Assembly (NCBI GenBank): GCA_019237595.1
Contig: JAFAGU010000260.1
Coordinates: 1 to 13,448, forward strand
DNA from: Betaproteobacteria bacterium
Lineage (GTDB): Bacteria > Pseudomonadota > Gammaproteobacteria > Burkholderiales > SG8-39
Length of the DNA stretch: 13,448 bases
Direction of reading: 5' to 3'
Shown here: positions 1-6,516 of the stretch, one piece after another
Layout: every line of letters begins with the position of its first letter
Numbering within the stretch: position 1 is the first letter of the stretch
Program-made: the position numbers and the translations under genes
The notes under the pieces: model-generated
Seen by the model: only the letters and a program-made list of their open reading frames with translations
Database searches by the model: none
What the model was told of the DNA's origin: nothing

Positions 1-65
1 GCGCACAGGCAGAGGGCCGGCAATGTAGGGTTTGCTCGCATTGTGACCTCCGCCGTGTGGCGTCC

Positions 66-1673
66 TTAAGACTTGCGCACAGATGTCGCGATGAACGCCC
101 GAGCGTGGTCGAGCTCGGGCCGCGCGTCGCCTTTGCCGGCCATGTCCAGTAGCTGCCGGTAATAGCGCCTCGCTGTCGCATCATCGCCGGATTTCTCGGC
201 GGCGAGCGCGGCGCCGTAGACGCCGCGGAAGCGGTTCGGCTCCCGCTTGCGGGTCTTCTCATATTCCTTGAGCGCATCAGCCGGCCGCCCGAGCTCCATC
301 AGCATGTCGCCGAGGAGCTCGCGGGCTGGAAGCATGCGGCCCGGCGTGATCGGGCCTTTCTCGTGCGCGTCCTCGATGTCCGCCGCCTGGCGCATGCGCT
401 GCTCGGCGAGCGCGGAGTCGCCGCGCGCGAGGTCGACCCAGCTGCGAATCGCAAGCCCGCTTACCTCGACCTCGCTCGCCCAGTACGAATTCCTGGCTTC
501 CGCAAGCTCGTCGTGGATCTTGCGCAGCGTCTCGATTTCCTTCTCGGCGGCCGCGGGATCGCCGCTGCGCGCGGCCCCGAGCCCCCGGGCGAAGTAGACG
601 AGCGCGTCGGTATAGGAAAACTTGCTCTGGACGGGATCGAGCGTCGCGGCCTGTTTCCAGTCGCCCCGCTCGAGGGCGAGGCGGGCCGGAATAGAGGCTC
701 GCGGATAGTAGGGACGGTTCGGATCGATGTTCGTGACCGTGCGAGCCTGGTCGTAGGTCTTTTGCGCGTCCGCGTCGCGGGCGAGTTGCAGCAGGGCATA
801 CACGCGATAGTCCGAAGCGTGCCAGGCCTCGCCCGGCTCGTTTCCCTTGACCGCGCTCACGAAGGAGCGCGCGTTGGTCGCCGCCGAGTCCGTCCAGTAG
901 CCCACGCGTGTGAAGATGTGGGAGGGCATGTGCAACGCATGCGGCGCCGAGGGAGCGATCTTCGCGTACTTGCGCGCGGCCGGCACGCCTTGCGCGGCGA
1001 TCGGCGGATAGTCGTAGGAATGGATGAGGTAATGCGCGATGCCGGGGTGGTCCGGGTGCTTCTTGAACTGGCGCTCGAGGATGCCCGCCGCTCGGAGCGC
1101 CATCGCGTAGCTCGAGTCGCTCGGCGACTGCGCGCTCGTAAGGTAGAGCGCGTTGAAGATCTGCGCCTCGTCGTCCTTGGGATATTTGGCGGCGAGCTTT
1201 TCGTAGGCCGCCGAGCGAGCGAGCTGGCGCTCGCGCTCCAGATGCTTGGAGAAATCGTCGTAATAGGCGGCGACCGCCTCGACGTAGTCGCGCTCCCGCT
1301 CCGTTTTCGCCGGGCTTGCCCGCGCCGCTTCGATGGCCGCTTGCGCGCGCTCGGCATTTTTCGGCGTCGCGCCGATTCCCGCGAGCGGATTGGACATGAG
1401 GATCGACGCGAGGCCCCACTGCGCGATCGAGCAGGAGGGGTCGTCGGCGAGCACGCTGAGGAACGTCGCCTCCGCCTCGCTGTACCAGAAGGAATGGAGC
1501 AGCTTGATTCCGCGGCTGAGCTTCGCCTTGACGGGCTTGCTGCACGAGTTTGGGAAAGTGACGGTGCCGAGGACTTCCGGAGGCGTCGCCTTGTCTTCTT
1601 CGTGGGCAAAAGCGCTCGGCAGCGCGAAGGTGCAGAGCGCGAGCACCGCGGTCGCGAAAGACGAAATGTTCAT
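66..1673 (-). CDS. Secreted TPR-repeat protein with conserved His-rich motifs
   Basis: A 535-residue protein with a Sec signal peptide (hydrophobic stretch at about residues 5-22, signal peptidase I site AFA|HEED near residue 23; no lipobox), so it is likely periplasmic or secreted. The mature part is mostly helical TPR-like repeats: an N-terminal repeat around residues 50-90 (SRGIKLLHSFWYSEAEATF), and C-terminal repeats around 450-510 (PADALKEYEKTRKREPNRF). The centre carries two histidine-containing motifs, HPGIAHYLIHSYDYP and HALHMPSHIFTRVGYW. From memory these are conserved in a large family of uncharacterised TPR proteins; the function is unknown to me. The start is supported by a strong AGGAGG ribosome site (1678-1683, minus strand) 4 nt before ATG. 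It is third in line behind rpoN and the stress-type protein, after an 87-nt gap holding a hairpin, so co-transcription is possible but not certain. A TAGAGT -10-like hexamer (1698-1703, minus) could give it its own promoter, but no -35 is seen. Confidence 0.85.
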   Translation of the reverse strand: MNISSFATAVLALCTFALPSAFAHEEDKATPPEVLGTVTFPNSCSKPVKAKLSRGIKLLHSFWYSEAEATFLSVLADDPSCSIAQWGLASILMSNPLAGIGATPKNAERAQAAIEAARASPAKTERERDYVEAVAAYYDDFSKHLERERQLARSAAYEKLAAKYPKDDEAQIFNALYLTSAQSPSDSSYAMALRAAGILERQFKKHPDHPGIAHYLIHSYDYPPIAAQGVPAARKYAKIAPSAPHALHMPSHIFTRVGYWTDSAATNARSFVSAVKGNEPGEAWHASDYRVYALLQLARDADAQKTYDQARTVTNIDPNRPYYPRASIPARLALERGDWKQAATLDPVQSKFSYTDALVYFARGLGAARSGDPAAAEKEIETLRKIHDELAEARNSYWASEVEVSGLAIRSWVDLARGDSALAEQRMRQAADIEDAHEKGPITPGRMLPARELLGDMLMELGRPADALKEYEKTRKREPNRFRGVYGAALAAEKSGDDATARRYYRQLLDMAGKGDARPELDHARAFIATSVRKS

Positions 1674-1716
1674 GGGCCCTCCTGTGTGGTGGACCGTACT
1701 CTACGCCTGCGTGCTT

Positions 1717-1746
1717 TCGACTCGCGAGCCCTTGTCAGGGAGTCGA
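1717..1746 (-). other. Hairpin between the stress-type gene and the TPR gene
   Basis: A perfect 7-bp inverted repeat (TCGACTC / GAGTCGA, 1717-1723 and 1740-1746) encloses 16 nt that can form a smaller CCCT-AGGG stem. It begins 14 nt after the stop codon of the upstream minus-strand gene. No T-run follows on the minus strand, so it is not a classical intrinsic terminator. It could be an attenuator, an RNA-stability element or chance. Confidence 0.35.
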
Positions 1747-1760
1747 CACCGCGAATGTCG

Positions 1761-2309
1761 TCAGGCGTGCAGCGGGTGGCGCGGATCGAAATCGCGCCAG
1801 GACCCGTCTCGCCACGTGCCCTCGGCGCGCCCGAGGTCGATTGCGCCGTGCCGGCGAAGGACATCGACTGCGCGTGGCTCCATTTCGGGGCGGTCCACGT
1901 TCACCGCGATCATGCGGCCAGCCGGAATCTCGACCGGATGCTCGGGCGTGTGCTCGGTGGCGTGCGCGCGGCGAAGCTTCAGCACCGTTCCCATGAAGGA
2001 GCCCACGTAGGCGCACAAGCCCGCGGCAAGCAGGACCGGAATGATTTGCTCGCCGCCGGTCGCGACCGCCGCGACGATGGCGCCCGCGAGTGCGCCCAGC
2101 ACCGCGCCCGCGACGGCGCCCAGGCCCGCAGTGCGCGCGCCAGCGTCGGAATGAGAATCGCCGCCGATCGGGTGGGCGCCATGTTGCCCCGGCGGGGTGA
2201 CGTAGAACGATTCGTATTCGCCGTTGCGGAAGCCGGCCCGCTGCAGGTCGGCGAGCGCCGCATCGGCGGCGAGCGGGTTTTCGAAGCGGCCGGCGACGAT
2301 TCGGGACAT
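1761..2309 (-). CDS. Glycine-zipper membrane protein with general-stress-protein-like N-terminus
   Basis: A 182-residue protein starting MSRIVAGRFENPLAADAAL. The N-terminal about 45 residues look like the short alpha/beta domain of general stress protein 17M/YflT-like proteins (a residue-swapping pattern of 'F..A..A...L..AGF....' followed by SFYV). The middle (about 60-113) is hydrophobic and rich in small residues, with repeats of the GAVLGALAGAIVAAV kind (glycine zipper), then a second hydrophobic helix (IIPVLLAAGLCAYVGSFMG). This suggests two membrane passes. The C-terminus (about 120-182) is soluble and contains a predicted strand, MIAVNVD, then 'ALDVLRRHGAIDL'-type sequence similar to the N-terminal fold. 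The longer reading frame to 2492 is rejected because it overlaps rpoN; ATG 2309 has an excellent TAGGAG site. It lies only 10 nt behind rpoN, so the two genes should be co-transcribed and translationally coupled. Precise function unknown; a stress or envelope role is inferred. Confidence 0.8.
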   Translation of the reverse strand: MSRIVAGRFENPLAADAALADLQRAGFRNGEYESFYVTPPGQHGAHPIGGDSHSDAGARTAGLGAVAGAVLGALAGAIVAAVATGGEQIIPVLLAAGLCAYVGSFMGTVLKLRRAHATEHTPEHPVEIPAGRMIAVNVDRPEMEPRAVDVLRRHGAIDLGRAEGTWRDGSWRDFDPRHPLHA

Positions 2310-2316
2310 GGCTTCG

Positions 2317-2322
2317 CTCCTA
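2317..2322 (-). promoter_or_regulatory. Ribosome binding site overlapping the rpoN stop codon
   Basis: On the minus strand the hexamer TAGGAG contains the rpoN stop codon (TAG) as its first three bases and serves as the Shine-Dalgarno sequence 7 nt before ATG 2309. It decides the start of the downstream gene and implies coupling: ribosomes finishing rpoN stop directly on the next gene's ribosome site. Confidence 0.75.
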
Positions 2323-3729
2323 GGCGCGGGCGATGTTGAGCTTCGTGTCTGCGCGGCGCACGTCGACGCTCGGCATGCGCATGAGCGCGCGGTACTTGGT
2401 GATCGTGCGCCTCGCGACGCGCAAGCCCTGCTGCGCGAGCAGGCGGGCGAGCTCGGCGTCGGAGAGCGGGGCGCGCGGATCCTCGGCGGCAATGAGCTCC
2501 TTCATCACCGCGCGCACGGCGGTCGCCGAAGCGGCGCCGCCGGTTTCGGTCGCGAGCTTGCGCGAGAAGAAGTGCTTGAACTCGAAGAGCCCGCGCGGCG
2601 TCGCCATGTACTTGTTGTTCGTCACGCGGCATACGGTCGACTCGTGCAGGCCGAGCTCGCCGGCGATGAGCTTGAGCGTGAGCGGCTTCATCGCGACCTC
2701 GCCGTATTCGAAGAAGCCGCGCTGGCGCGCGACGATCGCGTCCGCGACGCGCTGGATGGTCGTGAAGCGCTGCTCGATGGAGCGCAGCAGCCAGCGCGCT
2801 TCCTGGAGCTGCCTCGTGAGCGAGGCGTTCGATGCGCCGCGGTGCGAGATCGCGTCGGCATATGCACGGTTGAGGCGCACGCGCGGGAGCGATGCCGGGT
2901 TGATGCTGGCCACCCAGCGATCGCGCACCTTGCGCACGATCACGTCGGGCACGACGTAGCGCGCCTCCTGCCGCCCGTAGCGATGCCCCGGCCGCGGATC
3001 GAGCGACTTGATGAGCGCGCGCGCGACGTGCAGCGCCTGCTCCGTGCAGCCGACGGCGTGCTGCAGGCGGGCCCACTCGCGGTGGGCGAGGAGCTGCAGG
3101 TGGCCCTTGACGATCGCCATCGCGTGCTCGCGCCCGGCGGTGCCCGGGTCGAGGCTGCGGAGCTGCAGCAGAAGGCATTCCTCGAGCGTGCGTGCGCCGA
3201 CGCCGGCGGGCTCCAGGCTCTGCACGAGCTTGAGCGCGGCGCCGAAATCCTCCGGGCGCACGTCGTGCTCCGCCGGGACGAGCGCCGCGAGGTCCTCGAA
3301 GCTCATCTTGAAGTAGCCGTCGTCGTCCAGGCTGTCGATGATCATGTGCGCGAGGGCCCGGTCGCGCGCACCCATCTGCGAAAGCAGGAGCTGCTGGCGC
3401 AGGTGCTCCTGCAGCGTGGGCTCGGCGTCGGAGACCCCGCCCCATTCTTCCTGGTCGCGCTCCGGGGCCGGGCCGCCCTCGCGAGGCAGCGCGAGCTCCT
3501 CGGTGTCGATCCTCGCGGTCTCGAGGCGCGTCGTGTCCGCGGAAGCGGAGTCGCTGTCGCCGCCTGCCGGCGCCTCGGCGTTCTCCTCGAGGAACGGGTT
3601 GGCGGAGAGCGCCTCGTCCATCTCCTGCTTGAACTCGAGCGCCGACATCTGCAGCAGCTTGAGCGCCTGCTGCACCTGCGGCGTGAGGGTGAGGTGCTGC
3701 CGGAGTCGGAGCGCTATTGCGGGTCCCAT
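2320..3729 (-). CDS. rpoN: RNA polymerase sigma-54 factor (RpoN), possibly an accessory copy
   Basis: A 469-residue sigma-54 factor, which directs RNA polymerase to -24/-12 promoters and needs an AAA+ activator to open them. All domains are present. Region I (residues 1-48) is Gln/Leu-rich (LRLRQHLTLTPQVQQALKLL) and contacts the activator. An acidic linker follows (about 50-105), then the core-binding domain (about 105-290), a helix-turn-helix at about 355-375 (IAGELGLHESTVCRVTNN), and the RpoN box at 439-448 (ARRTITKYRA; family consensus ARRTVAKYRE) that reads the -24 element. The start at ATG 3729 matches the family N-terminus and has AAAGGA upstream. The usual proteobacterial neighbours (lptB, hpf, ptsN, hprK) are absent; instead the gene is followed at 10 nt by a stress-type membrane protein. 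That context suggests a second rpoN in the genome, which is inference. A sigma-54-like promoter sits in front of it (3756-3773). Confidence 0.96.
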   Translation of the reverse strand: MGPAIALRLRQHLTLTPQVQQALKLLQMSALEFKQEMDEALSANPFLEENAEAPAGGDSDSASADTTRLETARIDTEELALPREGGPAPERDQEEWGGVSDAEPTLQEHLRQQLLLSQMGARDRALAHMIIDSLDDDGYFKMSFEDLAALVPAEHDVRPEDFGAALKLVQSLEPAGVGARTLEECLLLQLRSLDPGTAGREHAMAIVKGHLQLLAHREWARLQHAVGCTEQALHVARALIKSLDPRPGHRYGRQEARYVVPDVIVRKVRDRWVASINPASLPRVRLNRAYADAISHRGASNASLTRQLQEARWLLRSIEQRFTTIQRVADAIVARQRGFFEYGEVAMKPLTLKLIAGELGLHESTVCRVTNNKYMATPRGLFEFKHFFSRKLATETGGAASATAVRAVMKELIAAEDPRAPLSDAELARLLAQQGLRVARRTITKYRALMRMPSVDVRRADTKLNIARA

Positions 3730-3755
3730 GCCTTGTCCTTTCTGCCGCCCCTTTC

Positions 3756-3773
3756 TGCACGATCCATGCCAAA
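3756..3773 (-). promoter_or_regulatory. Sigma-54-like -24/-12 promoter in front of rpoN
   Basis: Minus-strand sequence TTTGGCATGGATCGTGCA compared with the consensus TGGCACG-N4-TTGCW. The -24 block matches 6 of 7 (TGGCATG) and the -12 block 3 of 4 (GTGC, followed by A). The invariant GG (3770-3769) and GC (3758-3757) are exactly 12 bp apart. The predicted start site is near 3745, leaving a 16-nt leader that still contains the AAAGGA ribosome site of rpoN. This would make rpoN autoregulated, as reported for some accessory rpoN copies. It is a by-eye match in GC-rich DNA without experimental support. Confidence 0.55.
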
Positions 3774-3843
3774 CGACGGCTCGCCCTCCCGCCCCGGACG
3801 GATGCGCGAAGACCGGAACGCCTGCTGTAAACCTTGGGCGGCG

Positions 3844-3860
3844 CCGGTAGCAATTACCGG
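3844..3860. promoter_or_regulatory. Perfect palindrome CCGGTA-N5-TACCGG in the rpoN/ligD divergent region
   Basis: A perfect 6-bp inverted repeat with a 5-bp spacer (CCGGTAGCAATTACCGG), a form typical of a dimeric regulator's site. It lies 36 bp before the ligD ATG. It is also centred about 107 bp upstream of the predicted rpoN sigma-54 start site, a normal enhancer distance. A TGCTGTAAA extended -10-like sequence (3823-3831, plus strand) just upstream could be the ligD promoter, in which case the palindrome would lie just downstream of its start site as a repressor site would. The binding protein is unknown. Confidence 0.4.
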
Positions 3861-3895
3861 TCCGGGTGGGACCGCCGCTTGCATCTATCGGCCCC

Positions 3896-6358
3896 ATGGC
3901 CGATCGCCTCGCCCGCTACCGCCAGATGCGGGACTTCCACGTCACGCCCGAGCCGCGCGGCGCGCTCTCGCGCAACGGCGCTCGGAAGAAAGGCAGGGCG
4001 CTGCGCTACTACATCCAGCGCCACCACGCGACGCGGCTGCACTACGATTTCCGGCTCGAGCTGGAAGGCACGCTGAAGAGCTGGGCGGTGCCGAAGGGCC
4101 CGAGCCTGGATCCCTCCGTGAAGCGTCTGGCGATGCAGACGGAGGACCATCCGCTGGAATACGGCGAGTTCGAAGGCACGATCCCGGAGAAGCAGTATGG
4201 CGCCGGCGACGTGCTCCTCTGGGACCAGGGCGAGTGGATTCCGGAGGACGACGATCCCGTGCAGGCGCTGCGCAAAGGACGGCTGCACTTCGAATTGCGG
4301 GGCGTGAAGCTGCACGGATCCTGGGTGCTCGCGAGGACTTCGTCGGGCGATTCCAGGCCGGCGTGGCTTCTCATGAAGCGGGACGACGACGAGGCGCGTC
4401 CCGGAGAGGAAGAGATCGTCGTCGCGAGGCCCGAGAGCGTGAAGCGCGCGCAGAAGGCCGCCCGGCGACCGCGCTCGCTCGAGCGGCCGGCGAAGGAGAC
4501 GTGGATCCCGGAGTTCGTCGCGCCGCAGCTCGCGACGCTCGCTGCGGAGCCGCCGCGCTCGGGCGACTGGGTCTACGAGATCAAGTACGACGGCTACCGG
4601 ATGCTCGCGCGGCTCTCGGGCAAAGAGGTCACGCTGCATACGCGTACCGGCAAGGACTGGACCGCGAGGCTCCCGCATCTCGCCGCCGCGCTGAAGAAGC
4701 TCGGCCTGCAGGAAAGCCTCCTCGACGGGGAGATCGTCGTCCCGGGAGAGGGTGGCCGCTCGGACTTCCAGGCGCTGCAGAACGCGTTCGACGCAGGCAA
4801 CGACTCGCGCATCATCTACTACGTGTTCGATGCGCCTTACCTCGGCGGCCTCGACCTGCGGCCGCTTGCGCTTCGCGAGCGCAAGGAGCGCCTGCGAAAG
4901 GCCCTCGAGAAGCGCCCCTCGGAGGTCGTGCTCTTCAGCGGCGACCTCACCGGGGACGCGGAGCAGGTTCTCAAGCACGCGTGCGACCTCGGCCTCGAGG
5001 GCCTCATCGGCAAGCAGGCGGATGCGGTGTATTCCTCGGGGCGCTCGCGCGCATGGATCAAGCTCAAGTGCCGCCGGCGGCAGGACTTCGTGATCGGCGG
5101 CTACACCGCGCCGAGCGGATCGCGCAAGGGCTTCGGCTCGCTGCTCGTCGGCTTCTACGACGCGCGCGGGAAGCTCCGCTTCGCGGGAAAGGTCGGCACC
5201 GGATTCGACGAGCGGCTGCTCGCCTCGCTCTCGAGGCGGCTCGCGGCGCTCCGCCGCGCCGATAGCGCGTTCGCCGATCCGCCGCGGGAGAAGGGCGTCA
5301 CCTGGGTGAAGCCGCAGCTCGTGGCGGAGGTGAACTATGCGGAGAAGACCCAGGAAGGGCTCCTGCGGCAAGCGTCCTTCGTCGGGCTGCGGGAGGACGT
5401 CGCCGCGAAATCCGTCGGGGACGAGAAGCCCGTGCGCCTCGACGAAGAGCGCCCGCGGAGCCCCGACGAAGAGCGCCCGCGGACGCTGCGCGTCACGCAT
5501 CCCGACCGGAAGATCTGGCCATCGCTGGGCATCACGAAGCTCGACCTCGTGCGCTACTACGAGGCTGTGGCCGAGGCATTCCTGCCGCACGTGAAGGACC
5601 GGCCGCTCACGCTCGTACGCTGTCCCGACGGAGCGGAGGCGCCTTGCTTCTACCAGCGCCACTCGCTCATGGGGGCGAGCCCGGGCGAGCTGAAGGAAGT
5701 GAAGCGCGCCGGCTCCAAGCGCGGCGCCTACATCTACGCCGACAGCCTGGAAGGCGTGCTCTCGGCGGTGCAGAACGGCGCGGTCGAGTTCCATACCTGG
5801 GGCGCGAGCGTTCCGGACATCAAGCGCCCGGATCGCATCACCATCGACCTCGATCCCGGCCCGGGAATCGAGTGGCCGCAGCTCGTCCACGCCGCCCGGC
5901 TCACGCGCACGCTCCTGCAGGGGTTGAAGCTCGAAAGCTTCCTCAAGACGACGGGCGGAAAGGGCCTGCACGTCGTGGCGCCGCTGGAACCCTCCCTCGC
6001 ATGGGACGAGGTGAAGGAGTTCACGCGGCTCATCGCCGCAATGCTCGTTCGCGCCGAGGGGGCGCTCTTCGTCGACAAGATGTCCAAGGAGCGCCGCGAG
6101 CGAAGAATCTTCGTGGACTACCTGCGAAACTCCGAGACGGCGAGCGCGGTCGCCGCGTACTCCGCGAGGGCGCGCGCCGAGGCGGCGGTTTCGATGCCGC
6201 TTTCGTGGGATGCGCTCGGCAAGGAAGACCTTCGCACTCGCTTCACGGTGAAGAACGCGCCGGCGCACCTCCGCGCCCAGCGGCGCGACCCGTGGAGCGC
6301 GTACTGGACTACGCGGCAGCGGATCGCGCCGGAAATGTTCGCGTCCCTGCGCGAATAA
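3896..6358 (+). CDS. ligD: ATP-dependent DNA ligase LigD (phosphoesterase-ligase-polymerase)
   Basis: An 820-residue multifunctional enzyme of bacterial non-homologous end joining, with the Pseudomonas-type domain order. The 3'-phosphoesterase domain (about 15-170) carries the catalytic motifs IQRHHATRLHYDFRLE and EDHPLEY. The ligase domain (about 200-500) has the adenylated lysine K230 in EIKYDGYR, then LLDGEIVV, EGLIGKQ and the WIKLKC motif. The primase-type polymerase domain (about 525-820) has the metal-binding DLDPGPG, KTTGGKGLHVV and FVDYLRNS. Length is normal (about 840 in P. aeruginosa). ATG 3896 gives the usual N-terminus (MADRLARYRQMRDFHVTPEP) although no clear ribosome site precedes it; GTG 3866 is an in-frame alternative. 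Ku, its usual partner that holds DNA ends, is not in this window. The linker between the ligase and polymerase domains holds a short tandem repeat. Divergent from rpoN. Confidence 0.96.
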   Translation: MADRLARYRQMRDFHVTPEPRGALSRNGARKKGRALRYYIQRHHATRLHYDFRLELEGTLKSWAVPKGPSLDPSVKRLAMQTEDHPLEYGEFEGTIPEKQYGAGDVLLWDQGEWIPEDDDPVQALRKGRLHFELRGVKLHGSWVLARTSSGDSRPAWLLMKRDDDEARPGEEEIVVARPESVKRAQKAARRPRSLERPAKETWIPEFVAPQLATLAAEPPRSGDWVYEIKYDGYRMLARLSGKEVTLHTRTGKDWTARLPHLAAALKKLGLQESLLDGEIVVPGEGGRSDFQALQNAFDAGNDSRIIYYVFDAPYLGGLDLRPLALRERKERLRKALEKRPSEVVLFSGDLTGDAEQVLKHACDLGLEGLIGKQADAVYSSGRSRAWIKLKCRRRQDFVIGGYTAPSGSRKGFGSLLVGFYDARGKLRFAGKVGTGFDERLLASLSRRLAALRRADSAFADPPREKGVTWVKPQLVAEVNYAEKTQEGLLRQASFVGLREDVAAKSVGDEKPVRLDEERPRSPDEERPRTLRVTHPDRKIWPSLGITKLDLVRYYEAVAEAFLPHVKDRPLTLVRCPDGAEAPCFYQRHSLMGASPGELKEVKRAGSKRGAYIYADSLEGVLSAVQNGAVEFHTWGASVPDIKRPDRITIDLDPGPGIEWPQLVHAARLTRTLLQGLKLESFLKTTGGKGLHVVAPLEPSLAWDEVKEFTRLIAAMLVRAEGALFVDKMSKERRERRIFVDYLRNSETASAVAAYSARARAEAAVSMPLSWDALGKEDLRTRFTVKNAPAHLRAQRRDPWSAYWTTRQRIAPEMFASLRE
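5441..5482 (+). repeat. 24-bp tandem duplication in the LigD interdomain linker
   Basis: The 18-bp sequence GACGAAGAGCGCCCGCGG occurs at 5441-5458 and again, identical, at 5465-5482 (period 24 bp). It encodes the in-frame repeat DEERPRSP-DEERPRTL between the ligase and polymerase domains. Identical DNA suggests a recent duplication. It keeps the frame and only lengthens a charged flexible linker. Confidence 0.85.
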
Positions 6359-6360
6359 AC

Positions 6361-6412
6361 GTCGGCGCGAGGCGACGCTCCTTCGCACGAAGTTGCAATG
6401 CTTCGCGCGAGG
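6361..6412. promoter_or_regulatory. Three phased 12-bp elements, candidate enhancer sites for the sigma-54 activator
   Basis: Three related elements begin exactly 20 bp apart: GTCGGCGCGAGG (6361), CTTCGCACGAAG (6381, an inverted repeat CTTCG-CA-CGAAG) and CTTCGCGCGAGG (6401). The third differs from the second at 2 positions and from the first at 3. They lie between the ligD stop and the -24/-12 promoter, centred roughly 124, 104 and 84 bp before the predicted start site. Two-helical-turn phasing and this distance are typical of upstream activating sequences bound by NtrC-type activators. The obvious candidate binder is the regulator encoded just downstream, through its Fis-type HTH. This is inference from sequence alone. 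Confidence 0.5.
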
Positions 6413-6463
6413 TGCCGGCATTTTCCCGAGCGAAATCAAGCAGAGGCAAAAATGGCATGGGGC

Positions 6464-6479
6464 TGGTACGCAAGTTGCG
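6464..6479 (+). promoter_or_regulatory. Sigma-54 -24/-12 promoter of the activator gene
   Basis: TGGTACGCAAGTTGCG matches TGGCACG-N4-TTGC at every fixed position but one (T for C in the -24 block). GG at 6465-6466 and GC at 6477-6478 have the exact 12-bp spacing. The predicted start site is near 6490, 27 nt before ATG 6517. This also argues against the in-frame upstream ATG at 6457, which would lie upstream of the promoter elements. The promoter at 8034-8050 shares the same GGTACGC-N3-TTGC sequence. Confidence 0.7.
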
Positions 6480-6516
6480 TGCGGTGAAGAAGCTCTTACA
6501 CACTCTGCGAAAGCCC

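Noticed and set aside
1..65. Left-edge sequence before the end of the TPR gene
   Set aside because: No open frame, hairpin with T-run or promoter that I can support.
3867..3883. Sigma-54-like element GGGACCGCCGCTTGCA before ligD
   Set aside because: Spacing and TTGCA fit, but only half of the -24 block matches and the start would lie 2 nt before the ATG. GG plus TTGC at this spacing is expected by chance every few kb in GC-rich DNA.
3730..3897. 56-residue N-terminal extension of RpoN
   Set aside because: Region I of sigma-54 begins at MGPAIALRLRQ (ATG 3729) with a ribosome site just upstream; the extension covers the intergenic region and the promoter.
363..5265. Long Arg/Ala-rich open frames on both strands overlapping the TPR, rpoN and ligD genes
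   Set aside because: They are frame shadows in GC-rich DNA: low-complexity composition, no ribosome sites, no family motifs, and fully overlapped by genes with clear domains.
5644..6516. In-frame N-terminal extension of the sigma-54 activator into ligD
   Set aside because: It overlaps ligD in another frame, crosses the sigma-54 promoter, and the receiver domain normally begins at MPHLLLVDDD (6517).
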